NCBI RefSeq assembly: GCF_051014445.1
Contig: NC_135144.1
Coordinates: forward strand, 7,378,001-7,442,000
Direction: 5' to 3'
Source of the DNA: Colletes latitarsis
Taxonomy: Eukaryota > Arthropoda > Insecta > Hymenoptera > Colletidae
DNA: 64,000 nucleotides
In this document: in pieces, positions 50,563 to 62,117 of the stretch
Numbering within the stretch: the first letter of the stretch is position 1
Layout: each line of letters starts with the position of its first letter
Notes under the pieces: model-generated
Seen by the model: the letters and a program-made list of their open reading frames with translations, nothing else
The model's database searches: none
Told to the model about the DNA's origin: nothing
Program-made: the position numbers and the translations under genes

Positions 50563-51087
50563 CTCCTCTTCCAACATTTGGTGTTGGAAGATCCTTCCAA
50601 TGACAAACTTTACTTCCGGGTATTGTTCTCTGATTAGCTGTAGCATTCCCCCATAAACTTGTGCCGTCATCGTAATTCGGAACATTTCTTCTTTGTGTTG
50701 GCGGGGAAGGTTCTTCCCATCCTGAAGGTTTCCCTGGCATAATATCTTTTGGCGGTGGGGCAGCCCATTGATTTATACTGGAAGGATTCAACATCTTTGC
50801 CGGAGGACCTGAAGGATGTTGATGTCCCATTTGATGATGCGGAGGACCTGGTGGTTGACCCCACATGGCATCGGCACTAGTGCCGTTTAATCGTCCAGAA
50901 ATTCCTCTCGGGTCTCCACGCATGTCCGCCATTCTAGGATCTCGAGCCATTGGATCCATTACGCGTATATGCTCTCGAGGATCCAAGGACATTCTGTGAT
51001 CACGAGGATCTCGTATTTCTCTGGGGTCGACAGAACGAATATCTCGAGGATCTCGATGGTCGATTCTTGGGTCAACCCAATTAGATC
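50563..51087 (-). CDS. gw: gw coding exon 3 (DPR-rich segment and GWEE motif)
   Basis: Residues 233-407. Begins GSNWVDP, followed by a run of DPR/DPRE/DPRD repeats, then DPRGISGRLNGTS, MWGQ, a P/H-rich stretch, QWAAPPPKD and the highly conserved block GWEEPSPP...RRNVPNYDDGTSLWGN. Both the DPRGISGRLNGTS and GWEEPSPP blocks are also in the fly protein. Acceptor TCGTAG|GATCTA, donor GGAG|GTTTGT (a weaker donor), phase 1 at both ends. Confidence 0.95.
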
Positions 51088-51142
51088 CTACGAAAACAAA
51101 CATTCATATTTTTCATTATTAAGCACAGCTGAGATATACTGA

Positions 51143-52040
51143 GGCGTTCGTTTGAAAACTTTACATCTAAATATCTCGAGAACAAAGCATTTTTTGGCAA
51201 AACTTTCTTAGTCTCAAGGAGGAAATATCCTATTTACCTTTTTTCGTTGAGCGTTTTCAAGGTTATTTGAAGGTCAACTTCGTATTTTTAAGTAGATATA
51301 TATATACCTATTTACAAATTCTGACTTTACACGAAGAAGACAAAATTTTGATACAAAATATTTTTTTTATTAGACTTTGGTTTTAAAAAATTTGTTCAGT
51401 TTTTCTACACTCAAAGTGAATTATGAAAAATTAAGCCATTAAACGGAATTTTTTAATATAACGTAATTAAATAATGATAATCATACATATTTTTACCTGA
51501 CTTTGCAATACAAAAAGAATCACACAATAGTATTAGACAATCTTCATAGCGTGTTTCCAAAATGCTCTCCATTTCGTGCTGAGCAATAATATAGTTTGTT
51601 GTGAAGTTAATTTTTCACTTTTATTAAAATTTCTCTTTTGAATATTTCTTAAGCTCTCAATATTTTCTGATCTTGGTTTAAATATTATAGACTTTAAATG
51701 CTCTCAAAAAAAAAAGTTATAAAAGTTTCGTTCGTGTAACATAATTTCCCATTCTTTATTTTGACAGTAGGAAATTTGAACAAAATTCCTATCTTATTAA
51801 AATATCGTTTTAAGATAGCATCTGATTAAAAAATGTTTGATACAAAAGTTTCTTCTTACTTCTCTATTTAAAAGAGCAAAATTAATCTTAAAATAACCTT
51901 GGAAATACTCAACAGATAACAAATAAATAGGACAGTTACTTTTCCTCTTTGAAATTGGACAAGATTTGTGTTTAATATTTTTCCTGAAAATGCGTTATTT
52001 ACGAGATATTTAAATATCAAGTTTTCAAACAATCTATACG
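51143..52040. mobile_element. Foldback element in gw intron 2
   Basis: 51143-51300 and 51861-52040 are inverted relatives: GTTTGAAAACTTTACATCTA and AATATCTCG recur inverted as AATATCTCGTAAATAACGCA and TTTTCAAACA. Core about 560 bp of AT-rich DNA. No coding sequence. Confidence 0.7.
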
Positions 52041-52602
52041 TAGAATTCTAAAACTAGAGAAACTCACAATTTCCTTGTTACCATATGCGTATAATAATCG
52101 TTTGTAACGATTAAAATAGTATCTTTAAAATCAGTGTAAACACATCAGTATAACACGGTACTACTGCAACATAATTTCATTCTAACACGGTTCACGAATT
52201 GCGAGAATTCCCACTATAACACGAATTAAACTAACACTGCTAAACAATTGAGAAACTCGCGCACATGTTGATTATTTTTTGTGAAAATGTTATATAGAAA
52301 ACTTTTATTTCAGTATATTGAAACTGTGAATCAGAAAGAAGAGTCCCCATATTTTTCGTGTCTGTTAAAAATTTTGCAGCTTACTTGAATTTGTATTAGT
52401 TCCAAACTTTATCAAAATTACGAAGGTCATTCGAATACTTATGAGCGGTACTGTAGGTGTGTGAATGGTCATAAATTGTCAGTGAAATCTGTACAATTAA
52501 TTTGAAAGTGATTTTATTTGTTTACAATGTTTTGTGAAAAGCAGTAACGACGAAAAGAATTCGAATTTCATTTAATAAATATATATACATAATAAATTTA
52601 GT

Positions 52603-53651
52603 ATACAGGGTGTTCGGCCACTCCAGGGAAAAATTTTAATAGAGGATTCTAGAGGCTAAAATAAGACGAAAATCAAGAATACCAATTTGTTGATGGAGGC
52701 TTCGTTAAAAAGTTATTAACAATTAAATTCAAAAATTTCAAATCGTTCTGGAAAAATTATTTTCGGTTGCGAGACACAATTACAATCACTTTTGGTGAAT
52801 AGACATACCCCCGAAATCCTACGCACTTTCGAGAAAAAAATTCGAGTTAAGTGCTGAAAGTTTTGAGTGAAAAAAAAGGCTTTCAAATCGTCTTGGAAAA
52901 ATTATTTTTAGTTGCAGGGGTCAATTGTAAGCATTTTTGGTCAACAGACATACCCCCGAAATCCTACTCAGTTTCGAGAAAAAAATTTCTTACCGAAGAT
53001 ATAATTTCTGGTTAGAAATGTCTGCCCGAATTTTCATGCGAATCTTTAAGACGTCATAACTTCTGAACGGATTGGACGATTTTAATGTTTAAAAAAGCAA
53101 ACTACGCGTATTTTGATGGAGAATATGTACAAATCGCAAAAATATTCGAAAAGTTGGTCCTTGACCCCGCAAAATGAGAAAAACCCCATAAAAATGGTCC
53201 AATTTTCAAACAGCCATAACTCCTGCAATTGTGAATATATTTCAATGAAACTTTTTTCTGAAGTAGAGCTCATGGGTACCTACAAAAAAGTATTAGACAA
53301 CTTTTCTGTAGGGCGTTAAACAAAATTACTAAAAATGAAAAAGTAATTTTTAAGAAAAATCGACAGGGGGTAGGGTGCCTAAATTTTTCGGCGAAAAAAA
53401 AAATTTCAAATCGTTCTAAAAAAATTATTTCTAGGTTCTAGGGTCAATTACAATCATTTTTGGTAAATAGACATACCCCCGAAATCTTGCGCATTTTCGA
53501 GAAAAAAATTCAGTGCGGTCGGAACTTTAAACATTAATAACTGTTTAACGAAGCCTTCATTAACAAATTGGTATTCTTGATTTTCATCTTATTTTGGCCT
53601 CTAGAATCCCCCATTAAAATTTTTCACAGGGGTGGCCGAATACCCTGTATA
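52603..53651 (-). mobile_element. Palindrome-family copy J (about 1.05 kb, inverted)
   Basis: Ends TATACAGGGTGTTCGGCCAC and GTGGCCGAATACCCTGTATA. Interior runs as the reverse complement of B/C/G, including GGGTACCTACAAAAAAGTATT and the CCCCGAAATCCTACGCACTT units. Lies in gw intron 2. Confidence 0.92.
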
Positions 53652-54249
53652 AGTATGTGTTATAGCTCTAATAAATACGTCTACTATAATTTCTAAAATA
53701 ATCATTCTATTATTCGTTTGGATCTACTTTTGTTCCTAGAGAAACTTTTTAAAAATCTTTAGCCTCGTAAAACACTAATTTTAGACGCGAAAAGAATCAT
53801 TACAAACTTTGATTTTCACCAGTATGTAACTTTATTATCTCGTATTCAAGTATAGTAAGAAAGAATAAACTTGGGCATATTTGGTAACAAAATAATATTA
53901 TGAATAAGTTTTATGAAAAGTCTTAACGTGAACATAAATATTGATACGCCTGAAATATTATGTTAAAAATGTTGTACTTAAGCACGACTTTTAACGTGTG
54001 ATCAGCAAGAAGAGGATGTAAACCATATATGACAATGCAGACTGAAATAAATTTTATTGCTTGAAATAAAATAATTTTTTACATTAATACTTCTGTTAAT
54101 TAAACCTAAATTTCTAAAGTCAACGTTATCTGATATTAGAATTTATAACTGATTAAAAACTGAATAACATTTGTTGAAAGACATTTTTTTGTCGGATTAT
54201 CGGAAGTGTCTGAAAAATCGTAGCGACAATTACGTACCACATCCTGTAT

Positions 54250-54467
54250 CAGAGTTGGCCAAATTTTATTCACGAATAACAAATACAAATTTTAGATTCA
54301 ATCGTACGCTGAGTTTCGTTTAAGTTTCATTCAAAACTTTATTCGTAACTTAGAATTTATTAAAGTACTTTTTAAACCGACATCTAGATGATCGAATCTG
54401 AAGCTAGTTTACGAATGAATGCAAAAATTCTTATTAGTTATTGACGAATAAAATGTTTCCAACATTG
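54250..54467. mobile_element. hAT-like MITE, copy 3 (in gw intron 2)
   Basis: CAGAGTTGGCCAAATTTTAT at the left, inverted AATAAAATGTTTCCAACATTG at the right; 218 bp. Flanking 8-mers TCCTGTAT and CTTTGTAT match at 5 of 8. Confidence 0.62.
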
Positions 54468-54599
54468 CTTTGTATATTATAGTAATGTTTGGCATTAAAA
54501 AAATGAAGCCTCTTCTAGATTACATAGTTGCGTTATGAGTTCGTATACCAATTTTTCAATTTCTCTAAATAGTTGGATGCAGCTGAATAATTAGTGAAA

Positions 54600-55950
54600 A
54601 GAAATGCTTTGTTGTTACTTACAAGGAAATATATTGCACCCACACATGCCGATTTTGTTGAAATTTATAGGAGACATAGATTTTGAAAAAATATTTAACA
54701 CTTATTTTTTTTATCAATTGAAATCCACTTTAAAAAGTGACGAGCATTTTTACATATTTTTAAATAAAAAAAAAAAACAATTAATAGTACATAGTCTACT
54801 TTATCAAATAAAGGAACATTGACTAAAAAGGTCTTAAAAATTTTGTGAAAAAATTCCCAAAAGAACATCATTTTTTTAAACTCCTAACTGAGCTTGACCC
54901 GTTAACGATATAGGTTTTGCACTTTAAACGAACCCTTTTGCAGATATATTCAACTTTTTTCAAATCAAATTTATCTTATTGCAAATCAAATTCGCCGTTT
55001 CACAAATTAAATTTACATTGTGGATGACTTAAAAGTGAAGTACAAAGGCTGGCTGAAAAGTAATGCACATTCATATATAACTCAGAAACAATGAAAGCTA
55101 AAAAAATTGAATACGCACCAAATTGTAGCTACAGTCAACCTTTACAAGTATGTTAAACATCAATTTGTTTACATTAACTATCTCTGATTTATTGGTAATA
55201 AAAAAAGATGAAATTTGCACCCATTCTACACCGATTATATTCCCCTGATTTGGCACCACGTGATTTCCATCGTTTTCTATATTTCAAGAGAGACCCTTAA
55301 AAACATTCATTTCACTACAAATAATGAAATAAGGAAGACAAAGTCCTGGATCAAACACCAATCGCCGGAATTTTTCAATGACGGAATGAAAAAACTTGTC
55401 ACGCGTTGAAAAAATATATAACTTTAAATAGAGATTATGTTGAAAAGTAAAGAAACCATTTTGAAGATAATGAATTGTACTTTTATTCCCATGTTGTTTT
55501 TTTTCAGTATTTTTTATCGTTCTCGAGATATACGTAACTGTGCATTACTTTTCAGCCAACTCTCGTAATATAACGTTATTTTATCATTTTATGTGATTTT
55601 ATTCGTAATTAGCGAGATAACACTCAAAAGGTGGCCAAATGATATTATTAGCGTTTAATAGCTTAAAAAGGTATTTTTAAAAAAATTTGATTTGCAAAGA
55701 AGTGAATTTGATCCATATAAAGTTTAACTTATAATGCAAAAAGATAAATATGATCTGCAAAAACATTAATTTTGTAAATTTAGTATTAAAAAAAGTTTAT
55801 TTCTGTAAGTAACATACGAAACATTCAAATCTTTTAATTCATTATATTCGCCATTTCAAAGTGGATAAACAAAAATACATGTCGAGTATCTTTTCAACAA
55901 CTACCTTTCCCACAAATTTCATCAAAATCGGCGTGTACAGGTTTGGGTTG
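54600..55950. mobile_element. Foldback element split by a mariner insertion
   Basis: CACATGCCGATTTTGTTGAA near 54645 matches the complement of 55900-55940 (TTCATCAAAATCGGCGTGTA). The arms also share TTTGCAGAT and AAATTTATCTT phrases. The centre is occupied by the mariner relic at 55043-55565, so that insertion is younger. Confidence 0.65.
55043..55565 (+). pseudogene. mariner relic, internally deleted (523 bp)
   Basis: Ends CAAAGGCTGGCTGAAAAGTA and the inverted TTTTCAGCCAACTCTCG, flanked by TA. The middle encodes the C-terminus of a mariner transposase in broken frames: YSPDLAPRDF (third catalytic Asp region), SWIKHQSPEFFNDGMKKLVT and ITLNRDYVEK. N-terminal and central parts are gone. Confidence 0.85.
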
Positions 55951-57839
55951 GGTCCCCTCGTTAATAGAATACAATCGTCTAAATTAACCAATTACGATTA
56001 TATTTATTATTCACTAATATAGACAATTGTCAATCAACAGTAATTCTTAATGCAAATATTCAAACTAACAATACTTTATTTTCTCAGTGCGCTTATACTG
56101 TTCTTGTCAATCCACTCATGAAATTGAAATTCTTCGGATTTTTTTCTATGTCGATGCAATTTTTCGCATACCTATAATAAAATGAAAGACAAATTTAGGG
56201 ACAATTACTTTTCGTTCAATTTAAATATTTAATATTTAGTATCACTGTGTCAATAATAAATACTGTCATATCATAAATATCATATATCATGTCCAGGGTA
56301 ACCCATTTCGATCGTTCCACGCGATTTTTCTGAAACTAATTATGTTTCAAAAAAATGTTTCACATTTTTTAAAACATCCATGTTTTTTAAAATAAATTTC
56401 CTCATTTGAATGTAACTCTCCCTTAGTTAACTGCTATGAAAGTTGCTATGGATACTGTAACTGTTACATATAATCGACAACTTCAAATTGGCTTTGGTGG
56501 CCTAATCAAAAACTTTACTGTTGCGTCTACTACACAATACAAAGGAATATTAATCAGGGCTGCACAATATCAAGATGGTTCAGTAGTCACGTATTATAAT
56601 TGCGATTTTTCCGACATCCACACTACTAGTTACTCCCCACGTTGCTTAAAACTTAAATTGTCATTTAAAAGTTCATGACAATCTAAGCATGTTAATTAAA
56701 AATTCAAAATGGTTATCTGGTAACGTAAACGTAATATGTAAAGTTGAACTTTTTAGCAAATTCATTGAAATCCTGAAAAATTCAAATAACACCGAATGTT
56801 GCGAATGGTGAAAAATCAGGATAATAACAACGCAGAGCTTGATGGTTTACTTTAAATTTCAATTATTAATTTTTAAATATTTTTTATTACTTTTGTAGAT
56901 TATAAAAATATGAAAGAATTGAAAGTACCATGAACCATAAAATGTAGATTGACATTTTAAAAGAATATCTTCAAGCTAGTGCAAATAAGATGCAACTACA
57001 GGGCGATTAAATTTTTTCTGATTTTTAAATTGGAATATCAAGATGTACAAAATGCCGAATAAAGTAGTTGCAGAACTATACTCGAGTCAACGAGACGAGT
57101 CAGTGAAGAAGAACAAAGTGTTCGTGTGACATCCACGTGGTCGATGCTGCGGCTGCAATCATTGGCTGTCAAAGAACACTTACGAGTCACATTGAGGAAC
57201 GTTTGTTTGCGTTTCCTAACTCATCTCGTTGGCCCAAGTATGGATTTATATTTTTACAGTAAATAAGCATTGTTGTTACTATTATTGACATCTTCAGATT
57301 ACAGGCTTAATCAATTTTTTGAACAGATTTTGTAATATTTGTACATTTTTATGTAAATACATTGACATAATTATACAAATTTTCTAGTCTCTACGCAAGC
57401 GCGTATTTACCAAATATGTCCTGCATATACTTTGCATATATGTGTAATATCTTGCATATAGTTTGTATCTTCATTGCATATTGTAATTGCATAAATTTCC
57501 GCAAACTAATCATAACAGCCCTCGTGTAGTCACAGAAATAGTGGCTCCAGAGAATACTCTGACAAGTAATAGCGAAGAGAAGAATTTCATCATACATAAA
57601 CTTCATTTTAATCGACCAAAACCGGATGTGATGACGGTAAGGTATTGTAATTTGTTTTATACCATTGTTACTGGTATTAACAATTTTTCAGCATTTTATA
57701 AAAACTGTAAACATGCAATAACTAAAGAAGCGATTTCATGCTTGGTCTGAGGCCGAGGAAACTAGTAGCTTAGCTACCACTAAATTAAATCCGATGATCC
57801 TCATTCGTACCGTCGCCACTAATTTTGACTTTTCTAAAT

Positions 57840-58430
57840 GGACTGTGTGTGTTCATGAAATATTAAAAAAAAAATACAAATTTAATCCATTTAGATCCAT
57901 TATAGTTCATAAACTTTTGGCTCGTGTTTACCCGTAACGTATTCTCAATACCAATGGCATTACATCTTCACAATTTAGTAGAATATAATCTCAGACAAAT
58001 CCTCATTGGATCCTAGAAAGAAACAACCAGTATCGGAACTCGGTCATGATGTAGAATATTTAATCGAAAATTAATAGATCCATATTTTATTGACGAAGTG
58101 CTGCAAATATGTGGTTTCAGTAAAATGATGCATCTCTATAATACATGTCACCAGTTAGAAACTGATTAAATAAAAAAATTTCGAAAATAAGTGAATTGGA
58201 CGTAACGGACCAGTATCATGGCCACCAAGATTACCAAATTTTCTGTGCGGCTACCTGAAGCAAATAGTTTTTCGAGCTCCAATTGAAAGTATAATGGATT
58301 CACGCCAATGAATAATTAGTACAGGTGTAAAAATAACGCGTGAAATACTGAAGAACATGGAACATGAATTCCTCCAAAGATTAGAGAAATGTATTCTTAT
58401 TAATGGTGGACATGCAGAGGGATAAATACA
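57840..58430 (+). pseudogene. Degenerate mariner-type transposase fragment
   Basis: With frameshifts, the plus strand reads WPPR.P then CGYLK, and near the end REILKNMEHEFLQRLEKCIL then INGGHAEG, matching the C-terminus of a transposase group ending VNGGHFEH. Earlier DPYFIDEVLQ is weaker. Many stops and frameshifts; no ends found. Confidence 0.6.
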
Positions 58431-58768
58431 CATATGCACGCATGCATGCACCCACACTCATCGGATTTTCTTTAAAGCCACCATGATGTACAGTCCGATC
58501 TAACTTTAAAAGCTAATAGCTCAACACAGCTTATGCAAAATAAATATACAGGTAATATTTTGAAAATGTTTCGAAATAAGTTAGAAGAATATATAGTAAA
58601 TAATATTGGATTCCATAAAAAAAAAAAAAATGTTACATGTCCCTGACAGAGTTCTTCATTTCCCTTAATATCATACAACTTTCCTCTGAAACATTTTTTC
58701 ATATTTGTAATATTTACGCGGAAATAGTCGTGTGTAGACATTTAAACCGGGCATACTGTATGTAAATA

Positions 58769-59315
58769 TGAGATGTGTTTAAAAAGTAATGAAACTGATT
58801 TCTGTTCTCGATATTTGGCAGTACTGTATGAATGCTGTTTTACTACTTGAGACATATAGCCCTACTCTATCACCAGTGTAAGCTTCAGTTCGATTGAGAT
58901 TACAAGTGATTCGACAGCGAGTTTTAGAAGAGTACATTCTAGCAACGCGTTACGAAAATGAAACAACAGCATTATCCGTAAACGAGTTTTTGGCAAAAAG
59001 GGCATTATTGTAGTTTCCGTAACCCTCGTACTCCCCAGATTCAAGTCCATGTGACTTTTTTTTCTTTCCAAAAATAAAAAATCACCTCAAGAGTTGTCAT
59101 TTTCAAACCATAATCAACATTCAAAAGGTTGTAACCGACCAATTGAAAACAGTCTCAATAAAAGAGTTCCAGCATTGTTATCAGTGGGAACAACGCCTCC
59201 GACAGTGTACAGCTTCTCAAGGGAACTATTTTGATGGAGATAATGTAAATTTATCAATAAGTAAAATATAAACACTTTTATAGAACCAGCCTCATTACTT
59301 TTTAGACACACCTCG
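58769..59315 (+). pseudogene. mariner relic, internally deleted (547 bp)
   Basis: Ends TGAGATGTGTTTAAAAAGTA and the inverted TACTTTTTAGACACACCTCG, each flanked by TA. Broken plus-strand frames give YSPDSSPCDFFLFPKIKNHL (third Asp region) and EQRLRQC.AS.GNYFDGDNVNL, the standard C-terminus of mariner transposases. Frameshifts and stops disable it. Confidence 0.85.
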
Positions 59316-59455
59316 TATACCAGTATTCCTGAGTTTCGGTTTCTAAAGGGTTATGAAGGTAAAACCGAAAAATACTGCTATACTACTGGTAAATAAAACA
59401 AAATATCACGAAAATATAAAACAGGAAAGAACGATTTTAACAAATATGATATTAC

Positions 59456-59789
59456 CTCCCCACATACCGGTTTGATTACCGGTACCGGTTGTCCATTGTC
59501 CAGCGGCTGTGTTTGGTTGCGAAGATGTAGGAGCACCGGTCCACGTATTCGATGAATCGGCAACTTCGTCATCCTCTCCCCAAGTTCCACCAATGTTTGT
59601 TGTCGGAGTATGGCCCCAAGGCGTTTTTGGTTGTTGTTGAGGTGGTGGTTGACCACCATTTCTGATATTGGTTTCCCACAGATCTGTACCAGTATTCACT
59701 GGTGGTTTCCACATAGGGACTGCTTCTTTAGTCGTATTAGGCTCTGGAGTAGTTGGTACATCCCAGTTTGTGTCCTGATTTACGTGTTG
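59456..59789 (-). CDS. gw: gw coding exon 2 (GW-repeat, Argonaute-binding region)
   Basis: Residues 122-232, starting QHVNQDTNWDVP directly after DGWGR, which recreates the conserved family junction. Tryptophan motifs seen: TNW, MWK, LWE, PWG, TWGEDD, TWT, QWT, MWGG. These isolated W residues in G/S/T/N/E context are the Argonaute hooks of the family. Acceptor TTTTCAG|CAACAC (AG at 59791-59790) and donor GGGGAG|GTAATA (GT at 59455-59454); ends in phase 1. Confidence 0.95.
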
Positions 59790-60916
59790 CTGAAAAAAAA
59801 ACAGAAAAATTTGATTTACCTATGGATCATTGCAAGCACAAAAGAAGGCAAAATTATCAAAGAAAAAGAAAGCGAATTTAATATAAGTTCTTTGTACTGG
59901 CACTTTCAAAAAATAAAAATCGCCAAACGGTCTAAACCTATTATATAATGTTGACTATATAATAGGACCGTAGAATCGGAATACTACATAGATCCCACCG
60001 TTTGAGTTGTCCAAGTACTGGGTCATTTTAATAGTTGTATATTTATTGTATTTTACAGATTGTTGTTGAAGTTAACATTCCTTTTATTTTTTAGAAACAA
60101 TAATATAAACAGTTTATAGCATAATTACAAAGTTGTTTAATAAAATTTGACTTATATAGTCGAAAAATTCTGTAACATTTCGTTCACATCTTAACCATGC
60201 AAGTACAGTATTTTTTCAGTAAGTATTTTCGCCTCAGGGCAGGTCGTGGAGCATTCAGCCACTACATACACGAAACTTGAACCTCGTTTAGTCTCCGTCG
60301 TCATAAAAAAGGATAGCAAGCCAAAAACAAAGAAAGAATGAGAGCCTAAATATTCGAACAAGTCTAAATATCCGCTTATCGATGTACTAATGCAATGCAA
60401 AATTAAAACTTTTATATTTAAAAATTTTTTCCTAAAGATAATTCATTTAGCATACTAGTGAAATTTTTCTGATTAAAATGGGACCAAACATGATAAAATT
60501 TGGACCAATTTTACTTAACACTTAACGAATATGTAGTTGTTCCGACTAATTACAAAAATAAATAATATACTTTTCTAGAAAAGTATGTGGTCTCATTTTA
60601 ATCAAAAAAATTGACCAATATGTGAAAGGAAAATTCATTAGAAAAAAAATAAAACTAAAAATCTTGCATTACTGCCTCGACAGAGTAAAACAAGGATTTA
60701 AAGTCCTTGGTTCTCGTTAAAGGCGAACCGAACTCGCTTCACTGCAAGGCTCGAGCATTTATTGAAAAAATCCTGTATTAGGTCGTTTTACCTTACTGAC
60801 GCGCGAAAGAAAGATTGGATTAAAAAAATAAAGAATCAAAGAAATTTTTACATCTTTGTTATTTTTATATCGTACCTCCTACAACTAATAGTTATAACAA
60901 TTGTAAAAATACTTAC
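59790..60916 (-). other. gw intron 1
   Basis: Contains the small inverted-repeat element at 60447-60630. The rest is AT-rich sequence in which I see no exon. Confidence 0.8.
60447..60630. mobile_element. Small inverted-repeat element in gw intron 1
   Basis: TTTTTCTGATTAAAATGGGA at the left and the inverted TCTCATTTTAATCAAAAAAA at the right, about 45 bp arms, 184 bp in all. Confidence 0.6.
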
Positions 60917-61279
60917 ACGGCCCCAACCATCTTGACTAAAAAGTGCTTCTCTCATTGTGTTCAATTGCTCCAGTTGTTGTTTTGTCGAAGGATTATTGCT
61001 AGGAGGTGTATTACTACTATTAACAGATCCCTGAGCCTGATTATTCGCCTGACTATTCGTCTGATTATTATTGCTACTGGAGTTTGACGGTTGTTGTTGC
61101 TGTTGTTGCACAGTATTGTTGTTGTTATTTGGGACAGAAGGATTTTGGCCAGGCCCTCCAGGATTATTGGATTTACCCTGCGGCCATTGGTTATTGTTCT
61201 GACCACTCTGACTTGTGCTGCCCGACTGAGAAGTCGGTGGGCCTGATTGCGGATTCACTTGTTGATTTGGATTATTCAT
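60917..61279 (-). CDS. gw: gw visible coding exon 1 (N/Q-rich N-terminus and first GW motif)
   Basis: Encodes residues 1-121: a low-complexity N/Q/S/P-rich stretch with a short poly-Q and poly-N, then MREALFSQDGWGR. Donor is CGT|GTAAGT (GT at 60916-60915), phase 0. The ATG at 61277-61279 is the most upstream Met before a consensus acceptor (TTTCAG at 61294 onward). The 14 nt between that acceptor and the ATG are open in frame, so the exon may continue a frame from an unseen upstream exon, or may be 5' UTR. In the fly protein as I recall it, translation starts at the Met aligned with residue 109. Confidence 0.88.
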
Positions 61280-61410
61280 CTTATTTACGTTACCTGAAAG
61301 ACAATCGATCGTTTACGTAAATACTATACGATCATTGGTTTTTTGTTTAAGAGGCTTAAAAAAGGCTTCGAAAATTATGTGCAAAGCCATTTACAGTATT
61401 TCTGCCTTAA

Positions 61411-62113
61411 GGAGGTATTGCTGTCTAGACTGTCAATTTCACGGCCCTTTTTGTGATTTTTTTTTAATGATAGGTAGGCTGTTTTGTACTGAGACTTTGT
61501 AGATATATTTATTTATCTTATAAGCACGTACAAAATTTTTTTCATGGAAAAATATTAAAAATCGTGGGAATTATAACTTCTTATTTAATGGCTCTTTTGG
61601 AAAAGGTGCTCCAATGGCTTCCAGGATTCCAGATAATTTGAAACAGAGGGGGTTAAAGTATCTTCATAAGGAAGGTTGTAGTTATAGCAGGAACTAGGGA
61701 GAAGTCAAAATCCTGATAAATAAAGAAATGGCGACGCTTCAAGTTTCGAATTTCTATTTGTTAATCGTTCTTTCGTCTTTAGCGTATCAAAAAAAAAATA
61801 GTGAAACTCAATATTTTTTTAAATCTCTAGTTCCAGATATAAAGGCGTGTCTGCTGAATATTCTCTCCAAATTTGAAGTCAATCGATCTGCTAGATCTTG
61901 AAATATCATGTAAGCCAGTTTAAATGCGTTTTTTTAAACAAGAAGCTGTAACTCCCACAGTTTTTAATATTTTTTGATGAAAAAATTACTGTACATACCT
62001 ATAAGACGAATAAATATATCTGCAAAATGTCACTATAAAACAATCTACCTGTCATTAAAAAAAAAATCACAAAAAAAGGCCGAAGAAATGACAGCTTAGA
62101 CAGCAATACTCCC
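61411..62113. mobile_element. TTAA-flanked inverted-repeat element (703 bp)
   Basis: Flanked by TTAA on both sides (61407-61410, 62114-62117). Ends GGAGGTATTGCTGTCTAGAC and the inverted CTTAGACAGCAATACTCCC; arms extend at least 250 bp each, including TGTGATTTTTTTTTAATGA and its complement. TTAA duplication points to a piggyBac or Kolobok type MITE. Immediately upstream of the first visible gw exon. Confidence 0.8.
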
Positions 62114-62117
62114 TTAA

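Larger units (their letters stand above)
51088..59455 (-). other. gw intron 2 (8.4 kb)
   Basis: The largest intron. It holds, in order, a foldback at 51143-52040, palindrome copy J, a hAT-like MITE, a foldback with a nested mariner, a degenerate mariner-type transposase and another mariner relic. 55960-57840 is otherwise unassigned; an 80-codon ORF at 56436-56678 has no motif I recognise. Confidence 0.85.
37283..61279 (-). other. gw: gawky (GW182/TNRC6) gene, coding span of 11 exons
   Basis: Cytoplasmic scaffold of miRNA silencing: its GW/WG repeats bind Argonaute, and its middle and C-terminal tryptophans and RRM flank recruit PABP and the PAN2-PAN3 and CCR4-NOT deadenylases (established for the family). 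Joining exons 60917-61279, 59456-59789, 50563-51087, 49034-49410, 48615-48812, 48151-48312, 46936-47409, 46359-46682, 43690-43922, 41304-41670 and 37283-37624 gives 3699 nt, 1232 codons plus TAG, with matching phases and GT-AG at every junction. Order: N/Q-rich 1-108, GW region about 109-510, UBA about 515-556, Q-rich 600-811, middle region 812-1067, RRM about 1068-1140, C-terminal tail to 1232. This order and wording match the insect GW182 family. The true start may lie further upstream. I did not recognise a PAM2 motif by eye. Confidence 0.95.

Noticed and set aside
56436..56678. 80-codon ORF in gw intron 2
   Set aside because: No recognisable domain, same intron full of transposon debris; kept only as a note in the intron entry.
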